In this document: positions 33,688-41,228 of the stretch, piece after piece | How positions within the stretch are numbered: position 1 is the stretch's first letter | Layout of the letters: each line of letters opens with the position of its first letter | Assembly: GCA_944392335.1 (NCBI GenBank) | Contig: CALXWJ010000010.1 | Span: 1-41,228 of the forward strand | Length of the DNA: 41,228 bases | Direction of reading: 5' to 3' | From: an uncultured Clostridia bacterium | Lineage (GTDB): Bacteria > Bacillota > Clostridia > UBA1381 | Notes under the pieces: model-generated | The model's input: the letters and a program-made list of their open reading frames with translations, nothing else | The model's database searches: none | What the model was told of the DNA's origin: nothing | Translations under genes and position numbers: made by a program

Positions 33688-34806
33688 TCATTTCCTTTCA
33701 CTTTTTATCAATTCACTATATATACCATCCAATGAGTTTATCATTTGTTTTATTGAAAATAAATTTTCTGCCCGTTTTTCTCCTGCCAGACCCATTTTAA
33801 CCCTCAGGTCTTCATTTTTTATCAATTCAGTTATCGCATTTGCGAGAAGCTGTTCGTTGTAATTCTCTACGATAATTCCCGTTTTCCCGTTCTCAACCAC
33901 TTCACATGGGCCTAAACAGTCGGTCGTAATTGACGCTTTTTTCAAAAACATACCTTCAATGAGCGATAAGCTGAGAGCTTCTTTTTTTGACGACAACACA
34001 TTTATATCAATAATATTCATAACCTCGGTTATATCATCCTGATATCCGGTGAAAATAACTCTGTTATCAATGTCAAGCTCTTTTGCCAGCATTTCAAGAC
34101 TGTCTTTCAATGATCCGTCACCGACAATTAATGCAGATACATTTGGGTTTTTTTCAAATACTGTTTTCATTGCTTTTAAAAACAATTCATGATTCTTAAC
34201 AGGCTCAAGCCTTGCTGCTATTCCAACGACCACATTGTCCTTTGGTAGTTTATAACGTTCTCTTATTTTCATTTTTTCATCGCCGCTTAGTTCTTTTAAA
34301 GGATATGCGCCGTTATATACAAGTCTTACCTTCTCTTTTTTTATTCCATCCATGATCAAATTATCACAAGCCGCCTTTGAAACACCGATTGCAATGTCAC
34401 TGAGATAATTATTGATTATTCCATATATCACACTGACAGGAAACCTTTTTTTGTCTTCAAGGCAATGTCTTGTATTCACGATTTTGATCCCCAGCTGTTT
34501 TGCTGCAATTCTTGCCGATAAACACGCATGCGAATGTACAATGTCGGGTCTTATATTTTTAAACAGCTTTTTGAATTCTTTTACTCCCTGCCCGGAATAA
34601 GATCTGTCCGCAATACCCGGCATCTCATATACCTTTGTATCAAGCTCGGATATTCTTGGTTTGAGCATTGAGTTTTCAGGTATGGCAACACAAACACTGT
34701 ATTTTTTCCTATTATAGCTTTTAAGATAATTTAAAAGCCAGCTTCCCGCTCCTCCGATATTGGTATCTGTAAGAACATGAACCGTTTTTATCACCTTTAT
34801 AACCAT
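33688..34806 (-). CDS. GT4-family glycosyltransferase
   Basis: The 372-residue protein is a GT-B retaining glycosyltransferase. The N-terminal domain contains DTNIGGAGSWLLNYL and HSHACLSARIAA. The C-terminal donor-binding domain has VGIAARLEPVKNHELFLKAM and the E-x7-E type segment SSKKEALSLSLIEGM. It likely adds a sugar from a nucleotide sugar onto a lipid-linked intermediate at the inner face of the membrane. ATG 34806 lies directly after AAAGGG, too close; GTG four codons later is an alternative start. It is part of the envelope-polymer run. Confidence 0.88.
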   Translation of the reverse strand: MVIKVIKTVHVLTDTNIGGAGSWLLNYLKSYNRKKYSVCVAIPENSMLKPRISELDTKVYEMPGIADRSYSGQGVKEFKKLFKNIRPDIVHSHACLSARIAAKQLGIKIVNTRHCLEDKKRFPVSVIYGIINNYLSDIAIGVSKAACDNLIMDGIKKEKVRLVYNGAYPLKELSGDEKMKIRERYKLPKDNVVVGIAARLEPVKNHELFLKAMKTVFEKNPNVSALIVGDGSLKDSLEMLAKELDIDNRVIFTGYQDDITEVMNIIDINVLSSKKEALSLSLIEGMFLKKASITTDCLGPCEVVENGKTGIIVENYNEQLLANAITELIKNEDLRVKMGLAGEKRAENLFSIKQMINSLDGIYSELIKSERK

Positions 34807-34853
34807 CCCTTTCTTCTAAGGCATACAGTTGATAGAACTCTGCAAAGCACATA

Positions 34854-36740
34854 CTATTTTACGGAATCCAACGTAATCAAATTCTTTTTTGTAACATTAA
34901 CACCGCTTTGCAAAATCCCCATATATATCCAAAAAATCAAAACCATACGGTAGTTGTACCAAAGATTTTCGGCAACACCCTGGAACAGATAACCTATTAA
35001 TGCCCCGCCCATAGCAATAGCCACATTCTTATTGATTGTATTTTCTTTGATTGATATTATCTGTTTGTAGGCTGACAAAATGATCAATAAAAACAAAATT
35101 ATTCCCAAAATTCCCATTTCCACAACAAGCTGAATATAAAAATTATGTGAGTGTAATGCAAAGCCCGCGCCGTTTAACGCATAATTCTGATATACCCTCT
35201 CAAATGCGCCCGACCCCAGACCGATACCCGAGATCCAAAAATCTTTTGCCATCCTGAGCGATGCGACCCATACAGAGACCCTGTATGCAGTAGAGGAATC
35301 TTTAAAATTGCCTATACTTGTAATTCTTGAAATGATACTTTCAGGTAAAACAAACGGCATTATCAGCAATGCAACTATACAAAGCGCGGCCCATCTTCTG
35401 TCTTTTATAATCAAAAAGAAGCCTACTGCCAATACAATTCCTACCCATGCCGCTCTCGACCATGTAAATATAAGGCAAACGCACATGATCACAAAAAACA
35501 CGAAAAAGACGAATTTTTTCAATGCACCTTTTATGCTCCATAAAACCGCAAAAGCCACAGGCGCGGCCAAAACAAGATACTGCCCCAATACATTGGGATT
35601 GTCTAATGTTGAATATACTCTCGTTTGAATATCCTCAAACATTTCTTCATCGACCCAGCTCTCAATTGTACTGTCAAGGAAAAAGTTCTGATAAATTCCC
35701 ACAAGACCTACAACAACACCGGCCATGACAAAAATAACAACAAGGTTATACCATTGATTCTTGGACTTTATATTATTTACAATAAGAAAATACATAAATG
35801 CAAATAATATGTACAGCACCAATATCTGTACGCTTTTTGGAATATTAAAGCTTGTAAAGGAAGAAAATGCCGCTAACATTAAAAATCCGATAATCAGAAA
35901 GCTCATCGGCGTTATTACATATTGCCTGTCCTTTTCACACAAAAGCTTTAATATAAAAGAAATGACCGTAAGAAAAATCAATCCCGCACATACCATTGTC
36001 GGCATGATCGGCGCTGCAAATACACTGATAAATACCCCTGCAATGGTATTGTGAATTATACATGCCATAACTATGGCTGCCAACACCGCGGCTGCCGTTA
36101 TCCATGGCGATACACATCCGGCAATCAGACCCGTAACAAAGAAAAGACATAATAATATTTTTAAAGGCTTTATATTAAAAATATTTCTTTCATTATCTTT
36201 TGAGATATTATAGCTGTTAAATAAACCTTTTACCCCTTTTGCAATAACACTGCCGTTAACAATTGCATTGATTGACCAAGGTATGAAAATCAATATAACA
36301 TCAATTACAAGCATTGCCGCAAACATGATAATACGTTTATCGGTCATACTTCCCATTATAAGAGATGTAAGCGCCGCACCGACGGTAAATCCCAATGTTA
36401 AAATCCCGTATTCTCTCAGCGGTATATTTAAAAGATTATCAAAAATCTTTAAAAATTCACTGCCTTCCCTTATTACCGTAAGCCTGTCTCCCGCTTTATC
36501 CGCAATATGCATCAAAAATCTTATAGGGGATGTTATTATCCTAAATAAAGCGCTTTCCCTCCAATAGCTTCCGTCCAAAAAATTATTTTTAAATATTGAA
36601 CAAATTGCGCTTCCCTTTGATTTTTCTTTGAAAAAATCGCAAACAGACTTAATGATCCTTTCTATAAAACAATTATTGTAAATTGTCAAAAATTTATTCC
36701 ATAAAGCCACAATGAAACCGATAATTACACTGTTTTTCAT
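34854..36740 (-). CDS. O-antigen ligase/polymerase family membrane protein
   Basis: The 628-residue protein has roughly 12-14 membrane helices. The Wzy/WaaL signature region (about 480-540) contains GIGLGSGAFERVY and LHSHNFYIQLVVEMGILG, including the conserved His residues. Such proteins polymerise or transfer glycans outside the membrane from undecaprenyl carriers. The N-terminal 100 residues with basic character are an extension relative to many homologues. Start ATG 36740 has GGTGG 4 nt upstream; the longer frame to 36770 starts at TTG without support. It follows the MurJ-type gene by 36 nt. Confidence 0.88.
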   Translation of the reverse strand: MKNSVIIGFIVALWNKFLTIYNNCFIERIIKSVCDFFKEKSKGSAICSIFKNNFLDGSYWRESALFRIITSPIRFLMHIADKAGDRLTVIREGSEFLKIFDNLLNIPLREYGILTLGFTVGAALTSLIMGSMTDKRIIMFAAMLVIDVILIFIPWSINAIVNGSVIAKGVKGLFNSYNISKDNERNIFNIKPLKILLCLFFVTGLIAGCVSPWITAAAVLAAIVMACIIHNTIAGVFISVFAAPIMPTMVCAGLIFLTVISFILKLLCEKDRQYVITPMSFLIIGFLMLAAFSSFTSFNIPKSVQILVLYILFAFMYFLIVNNIKSKNQWYNLVVIFVMAGVVVGLVGIYQNFFLDSTIESWVDEEMFEDIQTRVYSTLDNPNVLGQYLVLAAPVAFAVLWSIKGALKKFVFFVFFVIMCVCLIFTWSRAAWVGIVLAVGFFLIIKDRRWAALCIVALLIMPFVLPESIISRITSIGNFKDSSTAYRVSVWVASLRMAKDFWISGIGLGSGAFERVYQNYALNGAGFALHSHNFYIQLVVEMGILGIILFLLIILSAYKQIISIKENTINKNVAIAMGGALIGYLFQGVAENLWYNYRMVLIFWIYMGILQSGVNVTKKNLITLDSVK

Positions 36741-36776
36741 TGTTCCACCAAATCCCTTTCCGGTTCTCAACCATTA

Positions 36777-38306
36777 TTATCTCTTTATCAACATCTTAAT
36801 CTCATCAACACCGAATATCACACAGCATATTCCATATACCAACAGTCCCGCCGCCGCGCAGATAATTCCGGTTATTAAGCAGTTCACAACGGAATATGCA
36901 AAAACATCCGACAACACTCTGTAAAGTACAAATACAGCAGCCGCCATTATTAATGCCGATATGACTGTTTTTACGATACTTATCCTGTCTATCTTTTCAA
37001 GAAACTTGCCGTATTTTTTTTTCATACATATATAATTTAACAAAGCATTTACCGTTGATCCGCCCGCCGTTGCAAGAGCAAGACCGTTTATCCCATACCT
37101 CGGGGACAGCAAATACGCAAAGCAAATATTTGCAATCATGCTTATAACGGCATTATACATGGGTGTTTTTGAATTTTTCTTTGAAAAAAATGTTTTTGCA
37201 AGAATTTCATTAACTGAAAATCCTATCATTCCCACCGAATAACAGGATAGGGCCCCCGCAGTTTTTAGGGTATCCGCCGAAGTGAATTGTCCATGCTCAT
37301 AAATAACGCATATAATGGGCTTTGATAAAATTATGAATCCCATCATAAGCGGTAAAATGATTATGACGATCGACTTTAAAGACGTCACCAAAAGCTTGGA
37401 CGCTTCCTCAAAATTTTCCGATGCATTGCTTTTTGACAGCTTCGGGAAAATCAAGTTTGTTACAACAAATGAAAATACACCTACCATAACCGTATAAAGC
37501 CTGTTTGCATATTCTAACATCGTTATTCCGCCCGCAATTCCCGACGCAATTCTCGTATTGACGATCGAATAAAGAGGCTGTACCCATGAGCTTATCAGCA
37601 GCGGTCCCGCAAGGATCAGGGCCGCTTTTATATTTTTGTCCTTCAGCCTTAAATCAGGCCTGAATTTATACCCTGTTTTTTTTAGTGCCGGTATCTGGAT
37701 TACGACCTGCAATCCCCATGCAATAAGCATAGTCACCGCCAATCCGTAAACTCCGAATTTTTTCCCAAACAAAGGAAAATACGCAATAACCGCCAGGTTT
37801 GACACAAGACTCATAACTGCCGGAATATTAAATTCTCCGTAGGACTGCAATATCCCCACAAAAGAAAAAGCAAGTCCGGTAAAAATTATCATGGGGAACA
37901 TTATACGCGACAGACTGCTTGCAAGATCATGAGTCTGAGCATCGAATTTTGGTGCAAGCCATCCTATAAGCGTTCCCGAAAATGCGATCCCCAAAACCGT
38001 TATCAGCACCGTAATTGCCAGAACCATTCCGACAAACTTATTCGCAAAACTCATTGCTTCCTTTTTTCTGCTTTCACCGTTTATGCTGTTAAAGATAGGT
38101 ATAAATGAAGCGGTTATGACTCCGCCAATTACCATATCAAATAACATTGTAGGAAGCTTTGTTGCGGTCATATATGCATCACCTATGTAGCTGGTTGAAA
38201 AATATGCGGCAATAAGCATATCTCTTCCCATTCCGCATAGCTTTGCAAGCAACGTGGCAATGGTCATAAAACCGGCTGTTTTTAACATTTTTTTTGATTC
38301 TGACAT
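36777..38306 (-). CDS. murJ: MurJ/MviN-type lipid flippase
   Basis: The 509-residue protein has 14 predicted membrane helices and the MVIN-family N-terminus (KTAGFMTIATLLAKLCGMGRDMLIAAYFS) plus MLRALLMLQ-free, Arg-rich cavity residues typical of MurJ. MurJ flips lipid II across the membrane. Within this polysaccharide cluster it could instead flip another undecaprenyl-linked glycan, and sequence alone does not separate the two. Start ATG 38306 has AGAGGG 9 nt upstream; the GTG at 38327 overlaps that site. The 93-nt gap to csaB has a small ACACC/GGGTGT hairpin. Confidence 0.87.
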   Translation of the reverse strand: MSESKKMLKTAGFMTIATLLAKLCGMGRDMLIAAYFSTSYIGDAYMTATKLPTMLFDMVIGGVITASFIPIFNSINGESRKKEAMSFANKFVGMVLAITVLITVLGIAFSGTLIGWLAPKFDAQTHDLASSLSRIMFPMIIFTGLAFSFVGILQSYGEFNIPAVMSLVSNLAVIAYFPLFGKKFGVYGLAVTMLIAWGLQVVIQIPALKKTGYKFRPDLRLKDKNIKAALILAGPLLISSWVQPLYSIVNTRIASGIAGGITMLEYANRLYTVMVGVFSFVVTNLIFPKLSKSNASENFEEASKLLVTSLKSIVIIILPLMMGFIILSKPIICVIYEHGQFTSADTLKTAGALSCYSVGMIGFSVNEILAKTFFSKKNSKTPMYNAVISMIANICFAYLLSPRYGINGLALATAGGSTVNALLNYICMKKKYGKFLEKIDRISIVKTVISALIMAAAVFVLYRVLSDVFAYSVVNCLITGIICAAAGLLVYGICCVIFGVDEIKMLIKR

Positions 38307-38399
38307 CTGTTTATTCCCTCTTAGCACATCAAACTCATTTTACCGGACACCAATGGGTGTGAAGGTACAACTCTGAACAATTTTCTTTTTCGCAGCATT

Positions 38400-39470
38400 T
38401 TACTCATTCAGTAATCTGACCGCTTCATGTGCATTTTCTTCCGCTTTTTTCTTCATTTTGTTCAAATTTATTTTAAGCTCGGTTTTTATCTCCTCATGTT
38501 TTTCAAAACACTCATCTACCATTTTTACAAGATTTGCAGAATCAAGCGTTTCTGCATATACATATCTTTTTTGTCCCATATACTCCATAAATCCCTCAAT
38601 TTTCGGATCATATACAATTCCTACCGATGGTACGGTACAAATTGAAGCATATATTAAACTGTGCAGCCGCATCCCTATGCACATCCGTGCATGAGAAAAC
38701 AAATCAAACAGCTCCTCTATACTGCAGTCTGTATCAAAAAGTATGCTTTTATATTTTATTTTTTCCTTAATTCTTTGGCATATTCCCATATCCTTTGTTT
38801 TCTGAAATGGAATTAATACAGGAGTGCAACTATAGTTTTTTGCAATATAATTGCAAGTATCCGCTATTATCTTTTCAAAATCATCTGACATCTTCCTGTA
38901 ATTTCTCACAGAAACACAAACATAGTCATTTCCGATTTGCATCGGAATTTTATTCTCAACTTTAAATTCAAGATTAAATGCCGAATCTGCGGTTATTACT
39001 GTTCTGGGTTTTGTAACTCCTATATTTTTAAGCTCTTCCGCCGACATACTTTCTCTCAAAGTGATTACATTCACCTTGTTCAGTATTCTTTTTGTTATAT
39101 TATAATTTTCCTTTTTCAGAGGACCTATCCCGTTTGCATAAAGCATTACTTTTTTTCCCAGCAACAAAGCCAGTCTTATCACAAACAGATAATACATAAG
39201 AGATTTTGTGCTTGTTCCGTCCTGAATAAGAGTTCCGCCTCCTACAAGCAGCATTTTTGATGTGATTATATTTTTTAAGATACTGAATATATTATATCTT
39301 TTTACTGCGGGAACACCGTAATTCTTTTGAGTTTCCTCCGGATCGTTTGAAAGAACTGTCAGCTTTATATCGTTTTTCTGTTTTCTCAGCTCTTTTATTA
39401 CGGATAAAAGCAAAGCATCATCACCGCTGTTTTTAAATCCGTAGTAGCCTAAAATCAGTATGTCGCTCAA
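38400..39470 (-). CDS. csaB: Polysaccharide pyruvyl transferase CsaB
   Basis: CsaB adds pyruvate ketals to a cell-wall polysaccharide, creating the anchor for S-layer homology (SLH) domains. The 356-residue protein has the family N-terminus ILGYYGFKNSGDDALLLSVI, then LLVGGGTLIQDGTSTKSLMYY and the C-terminal CIGMRLHSLIYAS with the conserved Arg and His. Start is TTG 39470 with GGAGG 9 nt upstream. It suggests that this organism attaches SLH proteins to a pyruvylated wall polymer. No SLH gene is in the window. Confidence 0.92.
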   Translation of the reverse strand: MSDILILGYYGFKNSGDDALLLSVIKELRKQKNDIKLTVLSNDPEETQKNYGVPAVKRYNIFSILKNIITSKMLLVGGGTLIQDGTSTKSLMYYLFVIRLALLLGKKVMLYANGIGPLKKENYNITKRILNKVNVITLRESMSAEELKNIGVTKPRTVITADSAFNLEFKVENKIPMQIGNDYVCVSVRNYRKMSDDFEKIIADTCNYIAKNYSCTPVLIPFQKTKDMGICQRIKEKIKYKSILFDTDCSIEELFDLFSHARMCIGMRLHSLIYASICTVPSVGIVYDPKIEGFMEYMGQKRYVYAETLDSANLVKMVDECFEKHEEIKTELKINLNKMKKKAEENAHEAVRLLNE

Positions 39471-39498
39471 GCCTTTATCCCTCCTTTACGGTCATATG

Positions 39499-40629
39499 TT
39501 ATTTTTCATACTTTTTAAGACATGCTTTATACGCTTTTTCGCTGTCATCTGCCATTCTGCTGACAGAGTAATCGTTTACAATCAAATTTCTTCCGAATTG
39601 TGAAATTTTTTCAATATCCTCATCCCACATTCCGAAAAACCCACCTATTTCCTGTGCAAGCTTTTCTTCTGTAGCTGCTTCACAGCCACGGCAGCAGAAA
39701 TTAGTATCGATTCCCACCTGAAGCTTTGACTCGTCAAACAGGCCTATATAGCCTTCATTTCCTGCAATTATTACAGGCTTTGCCTCAGCCATTGCTTCAA
39801 GCGCCGCCCTGGAAACTCCCACAAATAACTTTGCCGGAGCTATCAATTTATTTATATCGGTTCTTGGCCCGGTCATTATAACAGCTTGTCTTTTTAAAAT
39901 TTCATTTGTTTTTTCGGCAAGCGCCGATACATTTTCAAAATCATTTCCTCCGCCTACAACAAGCACTTTCAAATTTTCAACTATTGTATCCAGTTTCGGC
40001 AGTACATTTATAAGCTGTTTTGCAACCAGACTTCTGTCTTCGTCCATTCTGCTTATATAAACAATTAAATTATCTTCGTCTTTAATTCCGAATTCTTCGC
40101 AAATCCCGGTTTTATCGGTATCGGGTGAGAATTTTTCGGTATCTATACCGTTTATTGTAACAAATATATTTTCTTCCGGCACATGATAATTATCCATAAG
40201 ATACTTTTTTATATCCTCGCTCACAGCAACGGTTTTTTCTCCCCAGTCGGTAAGATATTTTAATCCGTATTTTGTGTTAAACACCCAGTGTGCGGTAGTA
40301 ACAAAGGGGAATTTCATGCTTTTATGGAGTCTGCCCAGTATAAACGACGGAATACGTGCGTGTGAATGTACAATATCGATATTTTCGGCTTTTATTATTC
40401 TTCTCAGTTCTCTTTTTGATTCAGCCATACATCTGAGTTTTTTTGTATGAAGCGGCAAAGTATAATGTTTGATTCCGCTTTCTTCCAATTCATTGACATA
40501 TGCGCCTCCGTTTGAGACTACAGTTATGTTGTAACCTCTTTTTGCCAACTCTTTAGAAAGTTCAACCACATGAGTTTCGGCACCGCCTATATCCAGTTTC
40601 ATCAATGCCATTAACAAATTACATTTCAT
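39499..40629 (-). CDS. GT4-family glycosyltransferase, first gene of the envelope-polymer run
   Basis: The 376-residue GT-B enzyme has LDIGGAETHVVELSKELAKRG near the N-terminus, DIVHSHARIPSF, and a C-terminal domain with VYISRMDEDRSLVAKQLINVL and SRAALEAMAEAKPVI, where the sugar-nucleotide phosphate is bound. It is distinct from the second GT4 in the cluster. The best start is ATG 40629 after GGGAG (14 nt, rather far); TTG 40653 is the longer frame and overlaps that site. A promoter at 40767-40795 would give a leader of about 130 nt containing a small GC hairpin. Confidence 0.88.
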   Translation of the reverse strand: MKCNLLMALMKLDIGGAETHVVELSKELAKRGYNITVVSNGGAYVNELEESGIKHYTLPLHTKKLRCMAESKRELRRIIKAENIDIVHSHARIPSFILGRLHKSMKFPFVTTAHWVFNTKYGLKYLTDWGEKTVAVSEDIKKYLMDNYHVPEENIFVTINGIDTEKFSPDTDKTGICEEFGIKDEDNLIVYISRMDEDRSLVAKQLINVLPKLDTIVENLKVLVVGGGNDFENVSALAEKTNEILKRQAVIMTGPRTDINKLIAPAKLFVGVSRAALEAMAEAKPVIIAGNEGYIGLFDESKLQVGIDTNFCCRGCEAATEEKLAQEIGGFFGMWDEDIEKISQFGRNLIVNDYSVSRMADDSEKAYKACLKKYEK

Positions 40630-40766
40630 TTTTAAAACATTAACTCCCTTCAAAATACCGGAAACAACTCTATTTTATCTTAAAACAATATGCTATGTTC
40701 CGTGTTGCCGGCATACGGCTGTTTACATCCTTTTTGTAACCTTTGTCCTTTTTATTCTATTTTGTT

Positions 40767-40795
40767 ATTATATACTATTTTAACAAATTTAGCAA
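40767..40795 (-). promoter_or_regulatory. Promoter of the envelope-polymer operon
   Basis: On the minus strand TTGCTA (40790-40795) and TATAAT (40767-40772) are 17 nt apart. I see no intrinsic terminator with a T-run between here and 31649, so eight genes may share it. Confidence 0.65.
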
Positions 40796-40844
40796 CAACT
40801 ATTTAAATATTTCATAAAAATTTCAAAATTTTTGGCATTGCTTA

Positions 40845-41089
40845 CATAATGACTGCTGAACAATTATGAAACGCAGCCGCATGGCGGCTTACAAGCGTTT
40901 CAGAATTGTTTAGGTGCAAGGGTTTTGTGCATTTTTGCAAAAAATCTTGCACCGTGAATAAATATTTTGCCCCCAAAATATTTATTTCAGCAGACTTTAT
41001 CAATGCGAACTATGTAAAATCTTCGATTTTACATGAAAAATTTTGACAATAGTCATAATTTTTTTAAATGCGATTGAAAATCGCATTTA
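40845..41089. other. Array of five consecutive hairpins, partly inside an inverted repeat
   Basis: Between 40859 and 41089 five perfect or near-perfect hairpins follow one another. They are: 40859-40910 (15 bp interrupted by one A-G mismatch, plus inner 6 bp AGCCGC/GCGGCT); 40913-40953 (GGTGCAAG/CTTGCACC with inner TGCA pairs); 40957-40986 (13 bp, loop CCCC); 41012-41034 (10 bp, loop TTC); 41065-41089 (11 bp, loop GAA). The first four are enclosed by an imperfect inverted repeat (40845-40863 with 41043-41060, sharing ATGACT). There is no reading frame. It may be a structured RNA or a MITE cluster. Confidence 0.5.
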
Positions 41090-41111
41090 TTCAGTGAGCA
41101 TTAAATAATAC

Positions 41112-41129
41112 GCCTTCGCAAACGAAGGC
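41112..41129 (+). other. Short hairpin before the right-edge terminator
   Basis: GCCTTCG (41112-41118) pairs with CGAAGGC (41123-41129) around CAAA. It is the sixth stem in a row and is separated by only 14 nt from the terminator stem. Confidence 0.5.
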
Positions 41130-41143
41130 AGAAAGATACAGCG

Positions 41144-41197
41144 AAAGCCGTTCGCAGGAAGGTTTTACTTTCCTGCGGACGGCTTTTTTCTTTTTTT
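41144..41197 (+). terminator. Strong intrinsic terminator at the right edge
   Basis: A 17-bp stem with one G-T pair (41144-41160 with 41170-41186) and a 9-nt loop is followed by TTT C TTTTTTT. It must end a plus-strand transcript, yet no plus-strand gene precedes it for 9 kb. It therefore points to a non-coding transcript over the hairpin array, or to a double-sided terminator for a minus-strand gene beyond the window. Confidence 0.75.
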
Positions 41198-41228
41198 CGC
41201 CGGCTTTTTAATCAGCGTGCGCCCCTCT

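Noticed and set aside
41043..41060. TTGACA at 41043-41048 as a promoter for the right-edge hairpins
   Set aside because: No -10 box is present at 16-18 nt, and the sequence is explained as an arm of the enclosing inverted repeat.
1..41228. CRISPR array, prophage, integron or complete insertion sequence
   Set aside because: No regularly spaced direct repeats, no transposase, integrase or structural phage genes were seen. The holin-like gene stands alone.

Overview
The window looks like chromosomal DNA of a low-GC, endospore-forming member of the Clostridia. Supporting signs are spoIIE, a YlmC/YmxH-type sporulation protein, Rex, SpoIIIE/FtsK, tandem M42 peptidases, AGGAGG-type ribosome sites, frequent TTG/GTG starts and a CsaB envelope-polymer cluster. 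No phage, plasmid or CRISPR locus is present. I cannot resolve the family or genus from sequence reading alone.

Layout. Positions 1-178 hold tRNA-Gln(CUG) and tRNA-Leu(GAG) on the minus strand behind a consensus promoter. From 350 to 7787 everything is on the minus strand: an SGNH esterase, the redox repressor Rex, an alpha/beta hydrolase, and three M42 aminopeptidase paralogues with murD among them. An AraC regulator (8073-8888, plus) is followed by two repeat copies. The minus-strand block 9242-20373 carries a Nudix hydrolase, ftsK/spoIIIE, holA, a phenylacetate-CoA ligase, a methyltransferase, an EamA transporter with a histidine-rich tail, one ThrE half and spoIIE. A divergent YfcE-type phosphodiesterase, a candidate small RNA and the second ThrE half follow (20613-21884). 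A plus-strand block, 22072-31392, contains a PRPP synthetase, ygiQ, folD, a beta-helix protein, a 266-bp inverted-repeat element, ylmC, nrdR, mnmE and a holin-like zinc-ribbon protein. A minus-strand operon-like run from 40629 back to 31649 encodes envelope-polymer functions: GT4, CsaB, MurJ-type flippase, O-antigen-ligase-type polymerase, GT4, two DUF4330 anchors and a TIGR01212 radical SAM protein. The right edge is an array of consecutive hairpins ending in a strong terminator.

How the parts work together. Most genes are housekeeping: tRNA modification, DNA replication and segregation, cell-wall synthesis, one-carbon metabolism, and nucleotide and redox control. The accessory genes suggest plant-polysaccharide use (SGNH esterase, acetyl-esterase-like hydrolase, beta-helix protein, AraC) and export (ThrE halves, EamA).

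The most unusual content is non-coding. (1) A family of about 140-bp, three-hairpin repeats occurs six times, always in the same orientation whatever the direction of the flanking genes, and lends stop codons to two of them. (2) A 266-bp element has about 30-bp terminal inverted repeats. (3) Six hairpins lie in a row before the right-edge terminator. (4) A hairpin-plus-ACGGAG leader is shared by three unrelated genes. (5) A self-contained promoter-terminator unit of about 130 nt looks like a small RNA. All start choices below were re-evaluated against ribosome-binding sites, and several differ from the longest reading frame.
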